Source: Clostridia bacterium (GTDB lineage Bacteria > Bacillota_A > Clostridia > Oscillospirales > CAG-272). From it: a stretch of 64,000 nt of DNA. A model generated the notes under the pieces. The model saw only the letters and a list, made by a program, of their open reading frames with translations, was not told the origin of the DNA and did no database searches. The translations under genes were made by a program, and so were the position numbers. The stretch lies in NCBI GenBank assembly GCA_017466455.1, contig JAFTUD010000022.1, forward strand, positions 16,948 through 80,947. Reading direction: 5' to 3'. Positions within the stretch are counted from its first letter, which is position 1, and each line of letters opens with the position of its first letter. Positions 8,046-16,787 of the stretch are shown in pieces.

Positions 8046-10235
8046 ATGAAAAAATCAGTATGGATAACCCACCCCGAGGCAACCGCCTCCGACAACAAAA
8101 CTTACTTTTTTAAGAAAAGCTTCTCGCTTGATGCTGTTGTGCCTTGCTTTGTTGAGGTATCGGCGCAGGCGCGATACAGGCTTTACATAAACGGCGCGCT
8201 TGTTTGCGTCGGTCCTTGCAAAGGCACACGCGAGGCTACATACTTTGATGCCGTTGATGTAACAAAGTTTCTCAAAGTCGGCGAAAACGAAATTTTTGCC
8301 GAGGTTCTTCAACTCGTTTCGACCGATATGGAAGGTAAAATGTCGCCTATTGCGGGCGTGCTACGAGTTGGTGCGATGCTTTTCGCCCTTGAACTTGTAG
8401 TTGGCGACACTGTTATCAAAACCGACGACAGTTGGCTCGTTTGCAAGGTTGACGGCATTGAGCATATAAGCGCGCGCTCCTGTCACGATGCCACAACGAG
8501 AGAAAAACACGACTCTGTGGCTGTAAAAGAGGCAAAATTCGTTCAAGCGAAGGTGCGCACAGGCATTTCTAACGGAGAGGCGGACCACTACTGGTGGGGC
8601 TCTACAAACAAGTGTTTCCTCTTTGAGCGCCCTATTCCTATGCTTGATTTCCAAGACAAAACGAGCATGATTTCCTTTGATGGCGAATTTTTTGAAGTTC
8701 CGTATCTAACATTTGGTTTCCCTCGCTTTAAAGTTAGCGGAAAAGGAAGCGTTGACCTTGTATACTTTGAGTGTTTCGACTCCGATAGGGGCAAGACAAA
8801 CGGTGATAGAACTGATCGCACAAAAGGTATTTGCCGTGAAATGATTGACACTGTTGTCGTTGATGGCGAATACATATTTGACCCGTTTTGGTTCAGGTGC
8901 TTCCGCTTTATAAAGGTAGAAAAGACGGGTGATGTATCTGTAAAGCTCGAAAAATTCACCGAGGTCAACTACCCAATGTTCCCACGCACTGACTACGATT
9001 TCGGCAGGGGTGACGACAACGCTCTTTGGGAAATAAGCGTGCGCACACTTCAGCGCTGTATGCACGAAACATACGAGGACTGTCCATTCTATGAACAGCT
9101 TCAATATGCAATGGACACATCCTTGCAAATGGTTTATAATTACCAACTTACCGATGATGACGCACTCGCCCGTAAAGCGATGAACGATTTCGCTCACGCT
9201 CAGCATGCCGACGGTCTTATGCCGTCAAGGACGCCCTCGGTTGGCGATCAGCATATCCCTACCTTCCAATTCTACTTTATATTTATGGTGTACGCTCACT
9301 ATATTCGCTTCGGCGACAAGACTCTCGTGCGCTCGCACCTTCGCGCTATGGACGGCGTTATTGAGTGGTTCAGGCGTCATATGACCGAGCAGGGGCTCGT
9401 TGGTCAGAGCAAGTATTGGAACTTCGTTGACTGGGCAACCCCTTGGAGCTATGTCGAGGGCAAAAACGACGGTGGCGTGCCTGTAAATATTGACGGCGGT
9501 GAGATAGGAATTTACAACCCTATGATGGCTTACTTCCTGCGCTGTGCCTCAAAGCTTAATGCGGTTTGTGGCAGGACCGATGTCGCAAGAGAATATACCG
9601 ACCTTGCTGATATGATTTGCGAGAATACTAATAAATATTTTTGGAATGAGGAAAAGGGGCTTTACGCCGATGACCTCACCCACTCACGCTACTCACAGCA
9701 TATGCAGACATGGTGCGTGCTAAGCGGTACTGCAAAGCGCCAAAGGGCTCGCCAAATTATGGAGCGCTCTCTTGACCTTGACGCAAAGGCGACCTACGCG
9801 TTCGCTTACTTCTACTTCAGAGCCCTTGAGGCGGTCGGTATGTACGATAAGACCGAGGAAATGATGAACTCTTACCGTGGTCTTCTCAAATTTAACTGCA
9901 CTACCATCCCCGAAACGCCGACAAGCTCCCGTAGCGATTGCCACGCGTGGGGCGCACTCGCAATTTATGAGTTTAGCGCAACTGTCCTCGGCGTACGAAC
10001 ATATGATGTAAACGAAAAATCTGTTTCAATTAAGCCGTATATCAAAAACCGTGATAGCGCAAGAGGCACTGTGTCCTCTATCGGCGGTGATATCTTCGTT
10101 TCGTGGAAAAAGCAAGGCGATACCTTCACTATCCATGTGAAATCTAACCCCGATGTAAGAAAGGTAATCTACCTGCCAAACGGCGATATCTATGAAACAT
10201 CTAACTCCGAAATCTCTCTCACCTGCGAGATTTGA
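8046..10235 (+). CDS. Alpha-L-rhamnosidase-like glycoside hydrolase
   Basis: A 729-residue protein without signal peptide, so probably cytoplasmic. The N-terminal part is beta-sandwich-like (YRLYINGALVCVGP, GENEIFAEVLQL). The C-terminal part is an alpha/alpha-barrel. The block ETYEDCPFYEQLQYAMDT at about residues 342-359 is characteristic of bacterial GH78-type alpha-L-rhamnosidases, which release rhamnose from plant or bacterial glycans. Further barrel motifs are WNFVDW and SSRSDCHAWGA. The ATG lacks a Shine-Dalgarno sequence because repeat DNA extends almost to it. GH78 membership is likely; exact specificity is not visible. Confidence 0.8.
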   Translation: MKKSVWITHPEATASDNKTYFFKKSFSLDAVVPCFVEVSAQARYRLYINGALVCVGPCKGTREATYFDAVDVTKFLKVGENEIFAEVLQLVSTDMEGKMSPIAGVLRVGAMLFALELVVGDTVIKTDDSWLVCKVDGIEHISARSCHDATTREKHDSVAVKEAKFVQAKVRTGISNGEADHYWWGSTNKCFLFERPIPMLDFQDKTSMISFDGEFFEVPYLTFGFPRFKVSGKGSVDLVYFECFDSDRGKTNGDRTDRTKGICREMIDTVVVDGEYIFDPFWFRCFRFIKVEKTGDVSVKLEKFTEVNYPMFPRTDYDFGRGDDNALWEISVRTLQRCMHETYEDCPFYEQLQYAMDTSLQMVYNYQLTDDDALARKAMNDFAHAQHADGLMPSRTPSVGDQHIPTFQFYFIFMVYAHYIRFGDKTLVRSHLRAMDGVIEWFRRHMTEQGLVGQSKYWNFVDWATPWSYVEGKNDGGVPVNIDGGEIGIYNPMMAYFLRCASKLNAVCGRTDVAREYTDLADMICENTNKYFWNEEKGLYADDLTHSRYSQHMQTWCVLSGTAKRQRARQIMERSLDLDAKATYAFAYFYFRALEAVGMYDKTEEMMNSYRGLLKFNCTTIPETPTSSRSDCHAWGALAIYEFSATVLGVRTYDVNEKSVSIKPYIKNRDSARGTVSSIGGDIFVSWKKQGDTFTIHVKSNPDVRKVIYLPNGDIYETSNSEISLTCEI

Positions 10236-10255
10236 CGGGGGATTGTGATGTATTC

Positions 10256-10296
10256 TTACTTTTCTTTAGCAAAAGAAAAGTAAGGCAAAAGAAAGC
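10256..10296. repeat. CTTACTTTTCTT-type dispersed hairpin
   Basis: Stem CTTACTTTTCTTT/AAAGAAAAGTAAG followed by GCAAAAGAAAG, 20 bp after the glycosidase stop codon. Same family as the copy at 7761. Confidence 0.75.
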
Positions 10297-10448
10297 GAAA
10301 TAAAATAAGACAAATAACAATGTAAAAGGAGGAAATGAGCGCGCTCCCACCAAAGAAGCCTTGATGGTTTTAAATGGTTAGGAGCAAGCAACTTCTTCCA
10401 AATATTAAAATTAAAATAATATGAAAGGAAACCGTGTTTTAGTCCTTG

Positions 10449-10588
10449 AAAAATCCAACGGCACATTTTAGCCGTTCAGGACAAGCAAGACAAGGCGGAC
10501 TGGAAACCGTGGGCGAAGGTGTATTTACATACTCCGAGGTCATGGTTGAAGCCCAACGCAGTATTGCGCCGTCATCAACGGCTAAAAC
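10449..10588 (+). repeat. Structured repeat E1, copy 2 (upstream of mgsA)
   Basis: A perfect 10-bp terminal stem joins 10467-10476 (TTTAGCCGTT) and 10577-10586 (AACGGCTAAA). The inner stem AACCGTG/CATGGTT keeps a G-U pair when read on the + strand. This copy ends 14 bp before the mgsA start instead of at a gene 3' end. Confidence 0.85.
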
Positions 10589-10601
10589 ACCACTCAAAAA
10601 A

Positions 10602-10967
10602 ATGAGAATAGCTTTAATTGCACACGACAAGAAAAAAGACGAAATGATTAAGCTCGCCATCGAATATAAGGATGTGCTTTCGCACCATGAGCTTTTTGCT
10701 ACCGGTACGACGGGCACGCTTGTAATGGGCGAAACGGGACTTGCGGTTAATAGAATGAAAAGCGGTCCGCTTGGAGGCGACCAACAAATCGGCTCTATGG
10801 TTGCCGAGGGTAAGCTCGACCTTATTGTGTTCCTTCGCGACCCACTTACCTCTCAGCCTCACGAGCCCGATGTAAGCGCGCTTTTGCGCCTTTGCGATGT
10901 TCAATCAATTCCTCTTGCTACTAATGTGGCAAGTGCGAAGATTATGCTCTCGGCTCTTGTAAAATGA
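10602..10967 (+). CDS. mgsA: Methylglyoxal synthase
   Basis: A 121-residue protein beginning [15 protein letters not shown], with [17 protein letters not shown] (catalytic Asp) and [23 protein letters not shown]. It converts dihydroxyacetone phosphate to methylglyoxal and phosphate, a bypass that relieves sugar-phosphate stress. The protein stops right after the IPLATN...SAL segment, somewhat shorter than the Bacillus enzyme (137 residues). An in-frame ATG at 10446 would add 52 residues, but these are translated repeat E1 and do not resemble MgsA. No Shine-Dalgarno precedes 10602, so initiation there is unusual. Confidence 0.9.
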   Translation: MRIALIAHDKKKDEMIKLAIEYKDVLSHHELFATGTTGTLVMGETGLAVNRMKSGPLGGDQQIGSMVAEGKLDLIVFLRDPLTSQPHEPDVSALLRLCDVQSIPLATNVASAKIMLSALVK

Positions 10968-10988
10968 TCATAACATCAATAAAAACAC

Positions 10989-11018
10989 AAAAACAGCCAC
11001 ATATGTGGCTGTTTTTTT
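10989..11018 (+). terminator. Intrinsic terminator after mgsA
   Basis: AAAAACAGCCAC/GTGGCTGTTTTT hairpin with a run of seven T residues, 22 bp after the mgsA stop. Confidence 0.9.
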
Positions 11019-11020
11019 GC

Positions 11021-11095
11021 CCGAGTGCCTCGGGTGGCAATATCCGACTTTATTTAGTATAAATTGTTTCTACACGCCCCGAGCAATATTCTAAC
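11021..11095 (+). repeat. Structured repeat E3
   Basis: CCCGAGTGCCTCGGG hairpin, then GGCAATATCCGAC, TTTAGTATAAATTGTTTC, CGCCCCGAGCAATATTCT. The CTCGGG can also pair with the distal CCCCGAG, giving two alternative folds. Confidence 0.75.
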
Positions 11096-11098
11096 CTA

Positions 11099-11340
11099 TC
11101 ACTCCGAATTCCGAACTCCGCATTCCGCATTCTGAATTGCTTCCGTACACTACGAAGCAATATTCTTCATTCCGCATTCCGAACTCCGAATTCCGCACTT
11201 GCGATAGCACCGTTCCGCATTGCGACTCCCTTCGGTCGCGTGCATGGCTACCACCAGCCAATCGTTCTTCGCGTCGCTTGAACTCTTGGGGTGTGCGCGC
11301 ATCCGAACTCCGAATTCCGAATTCCGAACTTGCATCAGCA
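11099..11340 (+). repeat. CCGAATTCCGCATT-unit runs and GCGACTCCC module
   Basis: Two runs of 7-bp units (11102-11136, 11169-11198), then a GCGACTCCCTTCGGTCGC hairpin at 11221-11238, a conserved block TGCATGGCTACCACCAGCCA, and a third unit run at 11309-11330. The order is the same in the copy at 23.85 kb. Confidence 0.7.
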
Positions 11341-11345
11341 CCATT

Positions 11346-13466
11346 CTACGAATTCGGGTATTGCGAAAGCATATATTCAAGAGATTTAGCGAGGTAGTCA
11401 CGGACATAGCCGACCTGCCCCTCCCATGTTTTGATTTTTACCATATCGGAGCAATTTGGGCGGACATAGATATTCAAAATATCCCATTTTTCAAAGTTGC
11501 GATTGAACGCTTGCGGACACGAAAGGATATAGTTAAATTCCTCGGACAGGGTCGCCTCTATTGTGCTTTTATACTCGTGAAGATATTTCGTCACGAGCGC
11601 CTTGAACTCATCAAATTTGAACAGTCCGTAAAACCACTCATTATTATTTTTCGCATACAGGTTGTCAATATTTAGAGCATCTCTATTATAATCAATATTA
11701 CCAACTGCCCTATCAAAATCCCACACAGGTCCGCACTCCATCTTGCCACCTGCGTCCTTATGGATAAAGAAGCTTGACCAACCAACATCTGCGCCACGAA
11801 ACAGCTCAAAGATGATATACGCCTGCGCAAATGAGTCAACATCAATAAGCTCGCAAACCGCCTCATAGTCGCTTCCAGCTTCAAGCACACGCATACATCT
11901 CTCAATATATGTCCTTATGTAGTCAATATACTCCTGCTTAAATAGCTCGCTATCGGGATCGGGGAATTTTACGACATATGAGCGCTCGTATTCCGTACCC
12001 TCAGCGCCTTGATTGCACGCAAGGGTCGTTTTTATCTTAAAGCCGATGCCGTCATTTCTTCCGTCAAGCTCAATTAGGTAGCCTGTATCGGTTGAGGCGT
12101 AGCTCTTTGTGACATCAACACGGTCCTCTGCCACCTCGATTTGCTCGCAAAGCAAATACACGCCCCTGTATTCGTAATTCACCCAAAGCTCAACAAGAGT
12201 AACGCCTGTTGTTTCACCAAGGTGCGAAAGCTCCTTAGCGGTCATATACGCAAGGTAGTTCCTCACAAGGCTCTTATCGGTATAGTTTGGAATGAGGGTC
12301 CAATCCCTCGCCTCTCCGTGGCCGAAAAGGTCAACCTTAGAGTTGAATTTTAGCTTATATGGCTTTTTATCGGACTCCTCCCACGAGGTATTACCCCTGC
12401 CACGCACCTGCGCAACCTCATCAAAGAGCATATTCTCAATGTTTGTGGCGTTGACGGTGCAATTAAGATATTCCTCTTTTGACACGATAGGGGCAAAGCC
12501 CTCGGTATTTATGGACAAAACAGGAAGCTCTCGGCTGTCCTCAACGAAGATTGCCTTAATGTCAAGGTCGTCGCTTGGAGTTATTGAAAGAGTGGGCGAT
12601 GTATCTCCCGTTGACCAGCAAAGGAACTTATAGCCCTGCCTTGTGGCGGTTGCGGTAACAACGCTCATATTCTCGCCATCGGCAACAGTCTGTGAAAGCT
12701 CTCCGCTGACCGTGCCAAGGTCGGTGTTATTTGATGATACAGTAATGTTATAATATCTATGGAAAATTGCAGTATATGTGAAGTCTGCCTCGGGGGCATC
12801 TCGCCTCTCGGGTGACAAATTACCATCGCTCCAGCCCATAAATCGGTAGCCCTCGCTTGCAACTGCGCGCACAGGGGCGGTCCTTTCACCGATTACGACT
12901 GTTTGCTCACGCTCGCCCGTGACATGTCCACCCTCGGTAGCGGAATAATGAATTGTTGCGGTGGGGATTTTTTCAAATATGGCGGTATGTGTGCGACTTT
13001 CGGTTACAATATCGCTCCTTTTGGGGTTGGTGTTGCCATCGTCCCAAGTGACAAAGAGGTAGCCCTCGCTCGCTATTGCCTCAACCTCGGCGGTGTTTTC
13101 GTATTGATTTAGGGTTTGACTTGCCTCGCCCTCAACATATCCGCCCTCGCTTGCCTTATACTCTATTGTAAGGGGTAATCTTTCAAAGGTTGCGGTAAAT
13201 GTGGCACTAAGTGATAGCTCATCCTGTCTTCTCGCCTCGCCAAGACCGTCGCTCCAGCAAACGAACTGATAGCCGTCGTTTGGCTTTGCCTCAACCGCCT
13301 CAAATAAAACTCTTTCATTTGAAAACTTAGATTGATATATCATTCCAACGATTGTTCCACCCTCGCCTGCCTCGTACTTGACAACGATTTCCTGCTTTTC
13401 ACCGCAGGACACAAGCACGAAAATTAGCAAAAATGCGACACATATCCCAAGTAAAAGTCGTTTCAT
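11346..13466 (-). CDS. CotH-family lipoprotein with four InlB B-type repeats
   Basis: A 706-residue surface lipoprotein with signal peptide and lipobox L-V-S-C (Cys near residue 21). Residues about 27-320 hold four tandem repeats of about 75 residues, each with a G-Y-x-F-x-x-W-x-D/T-G core as in Listeria/Bacteroidales InlB B repeats, probably forming a stalk. The C-terminal part (about 330-706) is CotH-like: VRGRGNTSW, KKPYKLKF, NYTDKSLVRNYL and GPVWDFDRAVGN. CotH proteins are atypical protein kinases of spore coats and extracellular surfaces. GGGGGAG precedes the ATG. Kinase activity here is inferred from family motifs only. Confidence 0.85.
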   Translation of the reverse strand: MKRLLLGICVAFLLIFVLVSCGEKQEIVVKYEAGEGGTIVGMIYQSKFSNERVLFEAVEAKPNDGYQFVCWSDGLGEARRQDELSLSATFTATFERLPLTIEYKASEGGYVEGEASQTLNQYENTAEVEAIASEGYLFVTWDDGNTNPKRSDIVTESRTHTAIFEKIPTATIHYSATEGGHVTGEREQTVVIGERTAPVRAVASEGYRFMGWSDGNLSPERRDAPEADFTYTAIFHRYYNITVSSNNTDLGTVSGELSQTVADGENMSVVTATATRQGYKFLCWSTGDTSPTLSITPSDDLDIKAIFVEDSRELPVLSINTEGFAPIVSKEEYLNCTVNATNIENMLFDEVAQVRGRGNTSWEESDKKPYKLKFNSKVDLFGHGEARDWTLIPNYTDKSLVRNYLAYMTAKELSHLGETTGVTLVELWVNYEYRGVYLLCEQIEVAEDRVDVTKSYASTDTGYLIELDGRNDGIGFKIKTTLACNQGAEGTEYERSYVVKFPDPDSELFKQEYIDYIRTYIERCMRVLEAGSDYEAVCELIDVDSFAQAYIIFELFRGADVGWSSFFIHKDAGGKMECGPVWDFDRAVGNIDYNRDALNIDNLYAKNNNEWFYGLFKFDEFKALVTKYLHEYKSTIEATLSEEFNYILSCPQAFNRNFEKWDILNIYVRPNCSDMVKIKTWEGQVGYVRDYLAKSLEYMLSQYPNS

Positions 13467-13582
13467 TTGCGCTCCCCCTTTTTTCTCTTTATTTTATTGT
13501 AGCACAAAAAAAGCGATATTTCAAGGCGTGTTTTAAATCTACATATTATAGGAGCGCTTTTCTTAGCCCAAAAGCAAAGCAA

Positions 13583-13616
13583 AAGGAGCTGTTACAACGG
13601 TGACAGCCCCTTTTTT
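13583..13616. terminator. Intrinsic terminator downstream of pgsA
   Basis: AGGAGCTGTTAC/GTGACAGCCCCT hairpin with one internal mismatch, bordered by AAAA and TTTTTT, so usable on both strands between pgsA and the CotH gene. Confidence 0.75.
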
Positions 13617-13646
13617 CTATAAGATTTTCTTGCTTCGCTTACGGAA

Positions 13647-14222
13647 TTATTTATCCTTGCTAAGAACGCTCCAGTAGGTTTTGAGATAGTCAATTCCCGA
13701 GCCGATGGTCATTACAAGCATTGCAAATACGAGAATGTACGATGCGATAAATTTCGTGTCAAATACATAAAGCATAAACACAGGCTCAAGGATAAGCACT
13801 AATATTGCGGCAATCTGCGTAACTGTCTTGCACTTTCCAAACCAGCATGCGGCAACTACGCCAACCTCGCTGTTTGCGCATACAAGGCGGATTGAGGTAA
13901 CTCCAAGCTCACGAAGGAATACGATTGCGCTTGCCCAAATCATTACCTGCTGTAAAGCACCTGTGCTTTTTACAGTGAGAACTAAAAGCGCCGCAAATAC
14001 CATAAATTTGTCAGCAAGCGGGTCCATAAACTTGCCGAAATTCGTTACAAGATTGTGCTTTCTTGCAATCTTTCCGTCAAGCATATCGGTAAATGCGGTA
14101 ATTCCAAATACTACCGCCGAAACAAGTCCGCATACAAGCGGATTTTTGATGTAGAGCATACATGCCATAAATACAGGCACAAGTATCGCCCTTAGCATTG
14201 TTAATTTGTTTGGTAAATTCAT
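13647..14222 (-). CDS. pgsA: CDP-diacylglycerol--glycerol-3-phosphate 3-phosphatidyltransferase
   Basis: A 191-residue polytopic membrane enzyme that makes phosphatidylglycerol phosphate from CDP-diacylglycerol. The CDP-alcohol phosphotransferase signature is complete at about residues 55-80: D-M-x-D-G-x-x-A-R, then G-K-F-M-D-P-L-A-D, with all catalytic Asp residues. Several hydrophobic helices follow. I use ATG 14222 because AAAGGTGG lies 8 nt upstream; a GTG three codons earlier would overlap that site. It lies downstream of rimO on the same strand, as in many Bacillota (rimO-pgsA-recA synteny). Confidence 0.93.
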   Translation of the reverse strand: MNLPNKLTMLRAILVPVFMACMLYIKNPLVCGLVSAVVFGITAFTDMLDGKIARKHNLVTNFGKFMDPLADKFMVFAALLVLTVKSTGALQQVMIWASAIVFLRELGVTSIRLVCANSEVGVVAACWFGKCKTVTQIAAILVLILEPVFMLYVFDTKFIASYILVFAMLVMTIGSGIDYLKTYWSVLSKDK

Positions 14223-14237
14223 AGTAACCACCTTTCC

Positions 14238-14280
14238 TTTACTTTTTCTTTAATAGAAGAAAAAGTAAAACAAAAAGAAA
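14238..14280. repeat. TTTACTTTTTCTT-type hairpin in the pgsA leader
   Basis: Stem TTTACTTTTTCTT/AAGAAAAAGTAAA plus trailing ACAAAAAGAAA, directly before the pgsA ribosome binding site. Confidence 0.75.
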
Positions 14281-14308
14281 ATATATCAAAAGATTTATTT
14301 TTGCCTTT

Positions 14309-14446
14309 TCAATCCGAAGGCGTGTTATCGGTCGTTCAGGACAAGTTAGACAAGGCGCACCGGAAATGGCGGGCGCAGGCGCACTTTGCGTGCGTCAAGG
14401 TCGACATTGAGGAGCAACGCAGTATAACGCAGTCATCAACGACCGA
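14309..14446 (+). repeat. Structured repeat E1, copy 3 (at rimO 3' end)
   Basis: The terminal stem pairs 14328-14336 (TCGGTCGTT) with 14438-14446 (AACGACCGA), which are the last codons of rimO. The apical hairpin is CGCAC-TTTG-CGTGCG, unlike the CTATC version in copy 1, while GGGCG and TCAAGGTCG are kept. Confidence 0.85.
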
Positions 14447-15767
14447 GAACTGCGATTAAGTCGTAGTCGAGAGCATCTATAATCTCCACCTCAATAAACT
14501 CGCCCTCGGCAAGCGCGCCCTTTCGTGCGCTAATAAACACCTTTCCGTCTATATCGGGGGCGTTGTCGGCGCTACGGGCACTATATGCCTCACTTACGGG
14601 GTCAAACGCCTCTACAAGCACGGTCATTTTCTTGCCTATTTTCTCTTTAAGAAGCGCTTCGCTGATTTCAAGCTGTTGCGACATTAGAATGTCGTATCTA
14701 TCCTGCTTTACCTGCTCATCTATTTGGTCATCAAAGTCGTAAGCAGGCGTGCCCTCCTCTCTTGAATAGGTGAATGCGCCGAAGTGGTCAAATTTCGCCT
14801 CTTTTATAAACTCGCAAAGCTCCAAAAAGTCCTCCTCGGTCTCACCGGGGAAGCCGACAATAGCGGTTGAGCGAATGGAAATGCCCTCAACCTGTGTGCG
14901 TAATTTCTTAATCACGCTACGCACAAGCTCCCCATTACCGCGCCTGTTCATTCTCTTAAGAATTTTTGAGCTGATGTGCTGAATGGGCAGGTCTATGTAT
15001 TTTACGAGCTTTTCGTTTTTGTTAAATTCATCAATCAATTCATCGGTTATCTTGTCGGGGTAGCAATATAAAATCCTTATCCATTTTACATCTGTTTCCT
15101 CGGCAAGGCGGTGAAGCAGCTCGGCAAGGGCGTATTTTCCGTACAGGTCAATACCGTATGCGGTGGTGTCCTGTCCTACAACGACAAGCTCCTTAATTCC
15201 AAGCCCCGAAACAAGCTCATTCGCCTCTTTTATAATATCATCAATCGGGCGTGAACGGAATTTTCCGCGAATGTCGGGAATGGCGCAATATGTGCATCTG
15301 TTGTTACAGCCCTCAGAGATTTTAAGGTATGCCATGGCATCTCCCGTGGTAACAATTCGGTCACCGCCGAGGGCGACCTCGTTTTTGTCCTTAAACTCCG
15401 AAAACCTCTCGCCACGCTCAACTGCCTCAATAGCGCTGACAATGCTATGCACGCTTCCCGTGCCAAGCACAGCGTCAACCTCGGGCATTTCTCGCTCTAC
15501 CTCCTCACGGTAGCGCTCCGCTAAGCACCCTGTGACAATAATTCCCTTTAAATTGTTATGCTCCTTTAGCCACGCAATGTCAAGAATGTTATCAATAGCC
15601 TCTTTTTTTGCTTCCTCAATAAAGGCGCAGGTGTTGATAACGACAATATCCGCCTCGGTTTCATCGGGCGTAATTTCATAGCCCGCCTCAGCGATATGAC
15701 CGAGCATAACCTCCGTGTCAAGCTGATTTTTAGGACAGCCGAGCGACACAAAGCCTATTTTTAGCAT
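14436..15767 (-). CDS. rimO: Ribosomal protein S12 methylthiotransferase
   Basis: A 443-residue radical SAM enzyme that adds a methylthio group to an Asp of ribosomal protein S12. An N-terminal UPF0004 domain carries cysteines in SLGCPKNQLDTE, NTCAF and GCLAERY. The radical SAM cluster motif is C-N-N-R-C-T-Y-C near residue 155. The C-terminal part is a TRAM domain. AGAGGAAT precedes the start. The final Gly-Arg codons pair with repeat E1 copy 3. Confidence 0.96.
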   Translation of the reverse strand: MLKIGFVSLGCPKNQLDTEVMLGHIAEAGYEITPDETEADIVVINTCAFIEEAKKEAIDNILDIAWLKEHNNLKGIIVTGCLAERYREEVEREMPEVDAVLGTGSVHSIVSAIEAVERGERFSEFKDKNEVALGGDRIVTTGDAMAYLKISEGCNNRCTYCAIPDIRGKFRSRPIDDIIKEANELVSGLGIKELVVVGQDTTAYGIDLYGKYALAELLHRLAEETDVKWIRILYCYPDKITDELIDEFNKNEKLVKYIDLPIQHISSKILKRMNRRGNGELVRSVIKKLRTQVEGISIRSTAIVGFPGETEEDFLELCEFIKEAKFDHFGAFTYSREEGTPAYDFDDQIDEQVKQDRYDILMSQQLEISEALLKEKIGKKMTVLVEAFDPVSEAYSARSADNAPDIDGKVFISARKGALAEGEFIEVEIIDALDYDLIAVLGR

Positions 15768-15795
15768 AAATATTCCTCTTTTTCAGTTGATTTGC

Positions 15796-16434
15796 TTATT
15801 CGGCGGATTGAAAAATCCTGATCGCCTCTTTGATTTCACCCGCACCGTAGCCGTAGCTCATAAGCGAGCGCATCATCTTTTGGATTTCAACCGCCTCAGA
15901 GGGAAGCGGATTGTACTTGTGCTCCAAAATCCAAGCGCAGTTTTCGGCAAAGTTGATGTCCTTAAGCGCCTCTTTAGTGTACTCAAAAACATCCTTTCTG
16001 ATGTAGCCCTTGGAAATAAGCTCCTCAACTATTTTAATTTTTCCGTATTTTTTCTTCAGATATGTGTCAATTAAAAGACCCATTTGCTTTTTCTCATCAA
16101 TGTATCCGCGATGCTCCATATAGAGCGCAACATTTTCGCAAAGCTCTCTTGAAAAGCCCTGCTTCTGAAGCTTCATAACAAGCATTTTCTTGTTGTTTTC
16201 TCCATAGGAGAGAATGGAAAATGCGTGTCGGCGAGCATTGTCAAAGAGATGCTCCTCTCTTATCTTGAGAAAATGCTCATCATCAATGATTTCCCCTTGA
16301 TCAAGGTCAAACCTGTCATATTGATCGGGAGAAATGGGCATCTCAAAGCTTGAGCCAAGAGATGAGGAAATGTAAAGCACATATCCCTGCAGTGTTTTCT
16401 TAATTTTTTCAATCTTATAGTAGATTTTATCCAT
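15796..16434 (-). CDS. recX: Regulatory protein RecX
   Basis: A 212-residue helical protein with three-helix repeats: ARRHAFSILSYGENNKKML, LQKQGFSRELCENVALYMEHRGYIDEKK and a third repeat containing SYGYGAGEIKEAI. It binds RecA filaments and limits recombinase activity. The gene lies 350 bp downstream of recA on the same strand, the common recA-recX order, and 28 bp upstream of rimO. AAAGGAAG precedes the start. Confidence 0.9.
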   Translation of the reverse strand: MDKIYYKIEKIKKTLQGYVLYISSSLGSSFEMPISPDQYDRFDLDQGEIIDDEHFLKIREEHLFDNARRHAFSILSYGENNKKMLVMKLQKQGFSRELCENVALYMEHRGYIDEKKQMGLLIDTYLKKKYGKIKIVEELISKGYIRKDVFEYTKEALKDINFAENCAWILEHKYNPLPSEAVEIQKMMRSLMSYGYGAGEIKEAIRIFQSAE

Positions 16435-16599
16435 AAGCTTCCTTTGCGACCCTTCGGGTCAAATTTGCCCAACCCTTGGGCATGTGGTTTTGTTTTTCTT
16501 GGTTTTTTATCTAAGTTATTTTTGATTTTTCAATCCGTCAGCGTGGTGCTTTCGCAAATGCGGAATGCGGAATGCGGAGTTCGGAATGAAGTCCAAATT

Positions 16600-16787
16600 T
16601 CTTTATTCCAACGGCGTGTTTTGGCGCTTTCAGAACCGCTTTTCTCAAATCCAACGGCGTGGTTTTGGGGTTTCAGAACGAGTTAGGCTAGGCTCTAATC
16701 ACCCTACGGGCGAAGGTGTATTTATATACTCCGAGGTCGTAGGGGGATTTAGTAACGACGCATAACGAAGTTATCAAAGCCCAAAAC
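16600..16787 (+). repeat. Structured repeat E1, copy 4 plus partial copy (at recA 3' end)
   Basis: The full copy begins about 16645; its terminal stem pairs 16662-16673 with 16776-16787 (one mismatch), ending on the recA stop codon. The inner stem is CCCTACG/CGTAGGG instead of AACCACG/CGTGGTT, a clear compensatory change. A second truncated 5' part lies at 16608-16640. Confidence 0.8.

Noticed and set aside
10446..10601. 52-residue N-terminal extension of MgsA as the normal start
   Set aside because: It is translated E1 repeat, not MgsA sequence. Kept only as a possibility in the findings.
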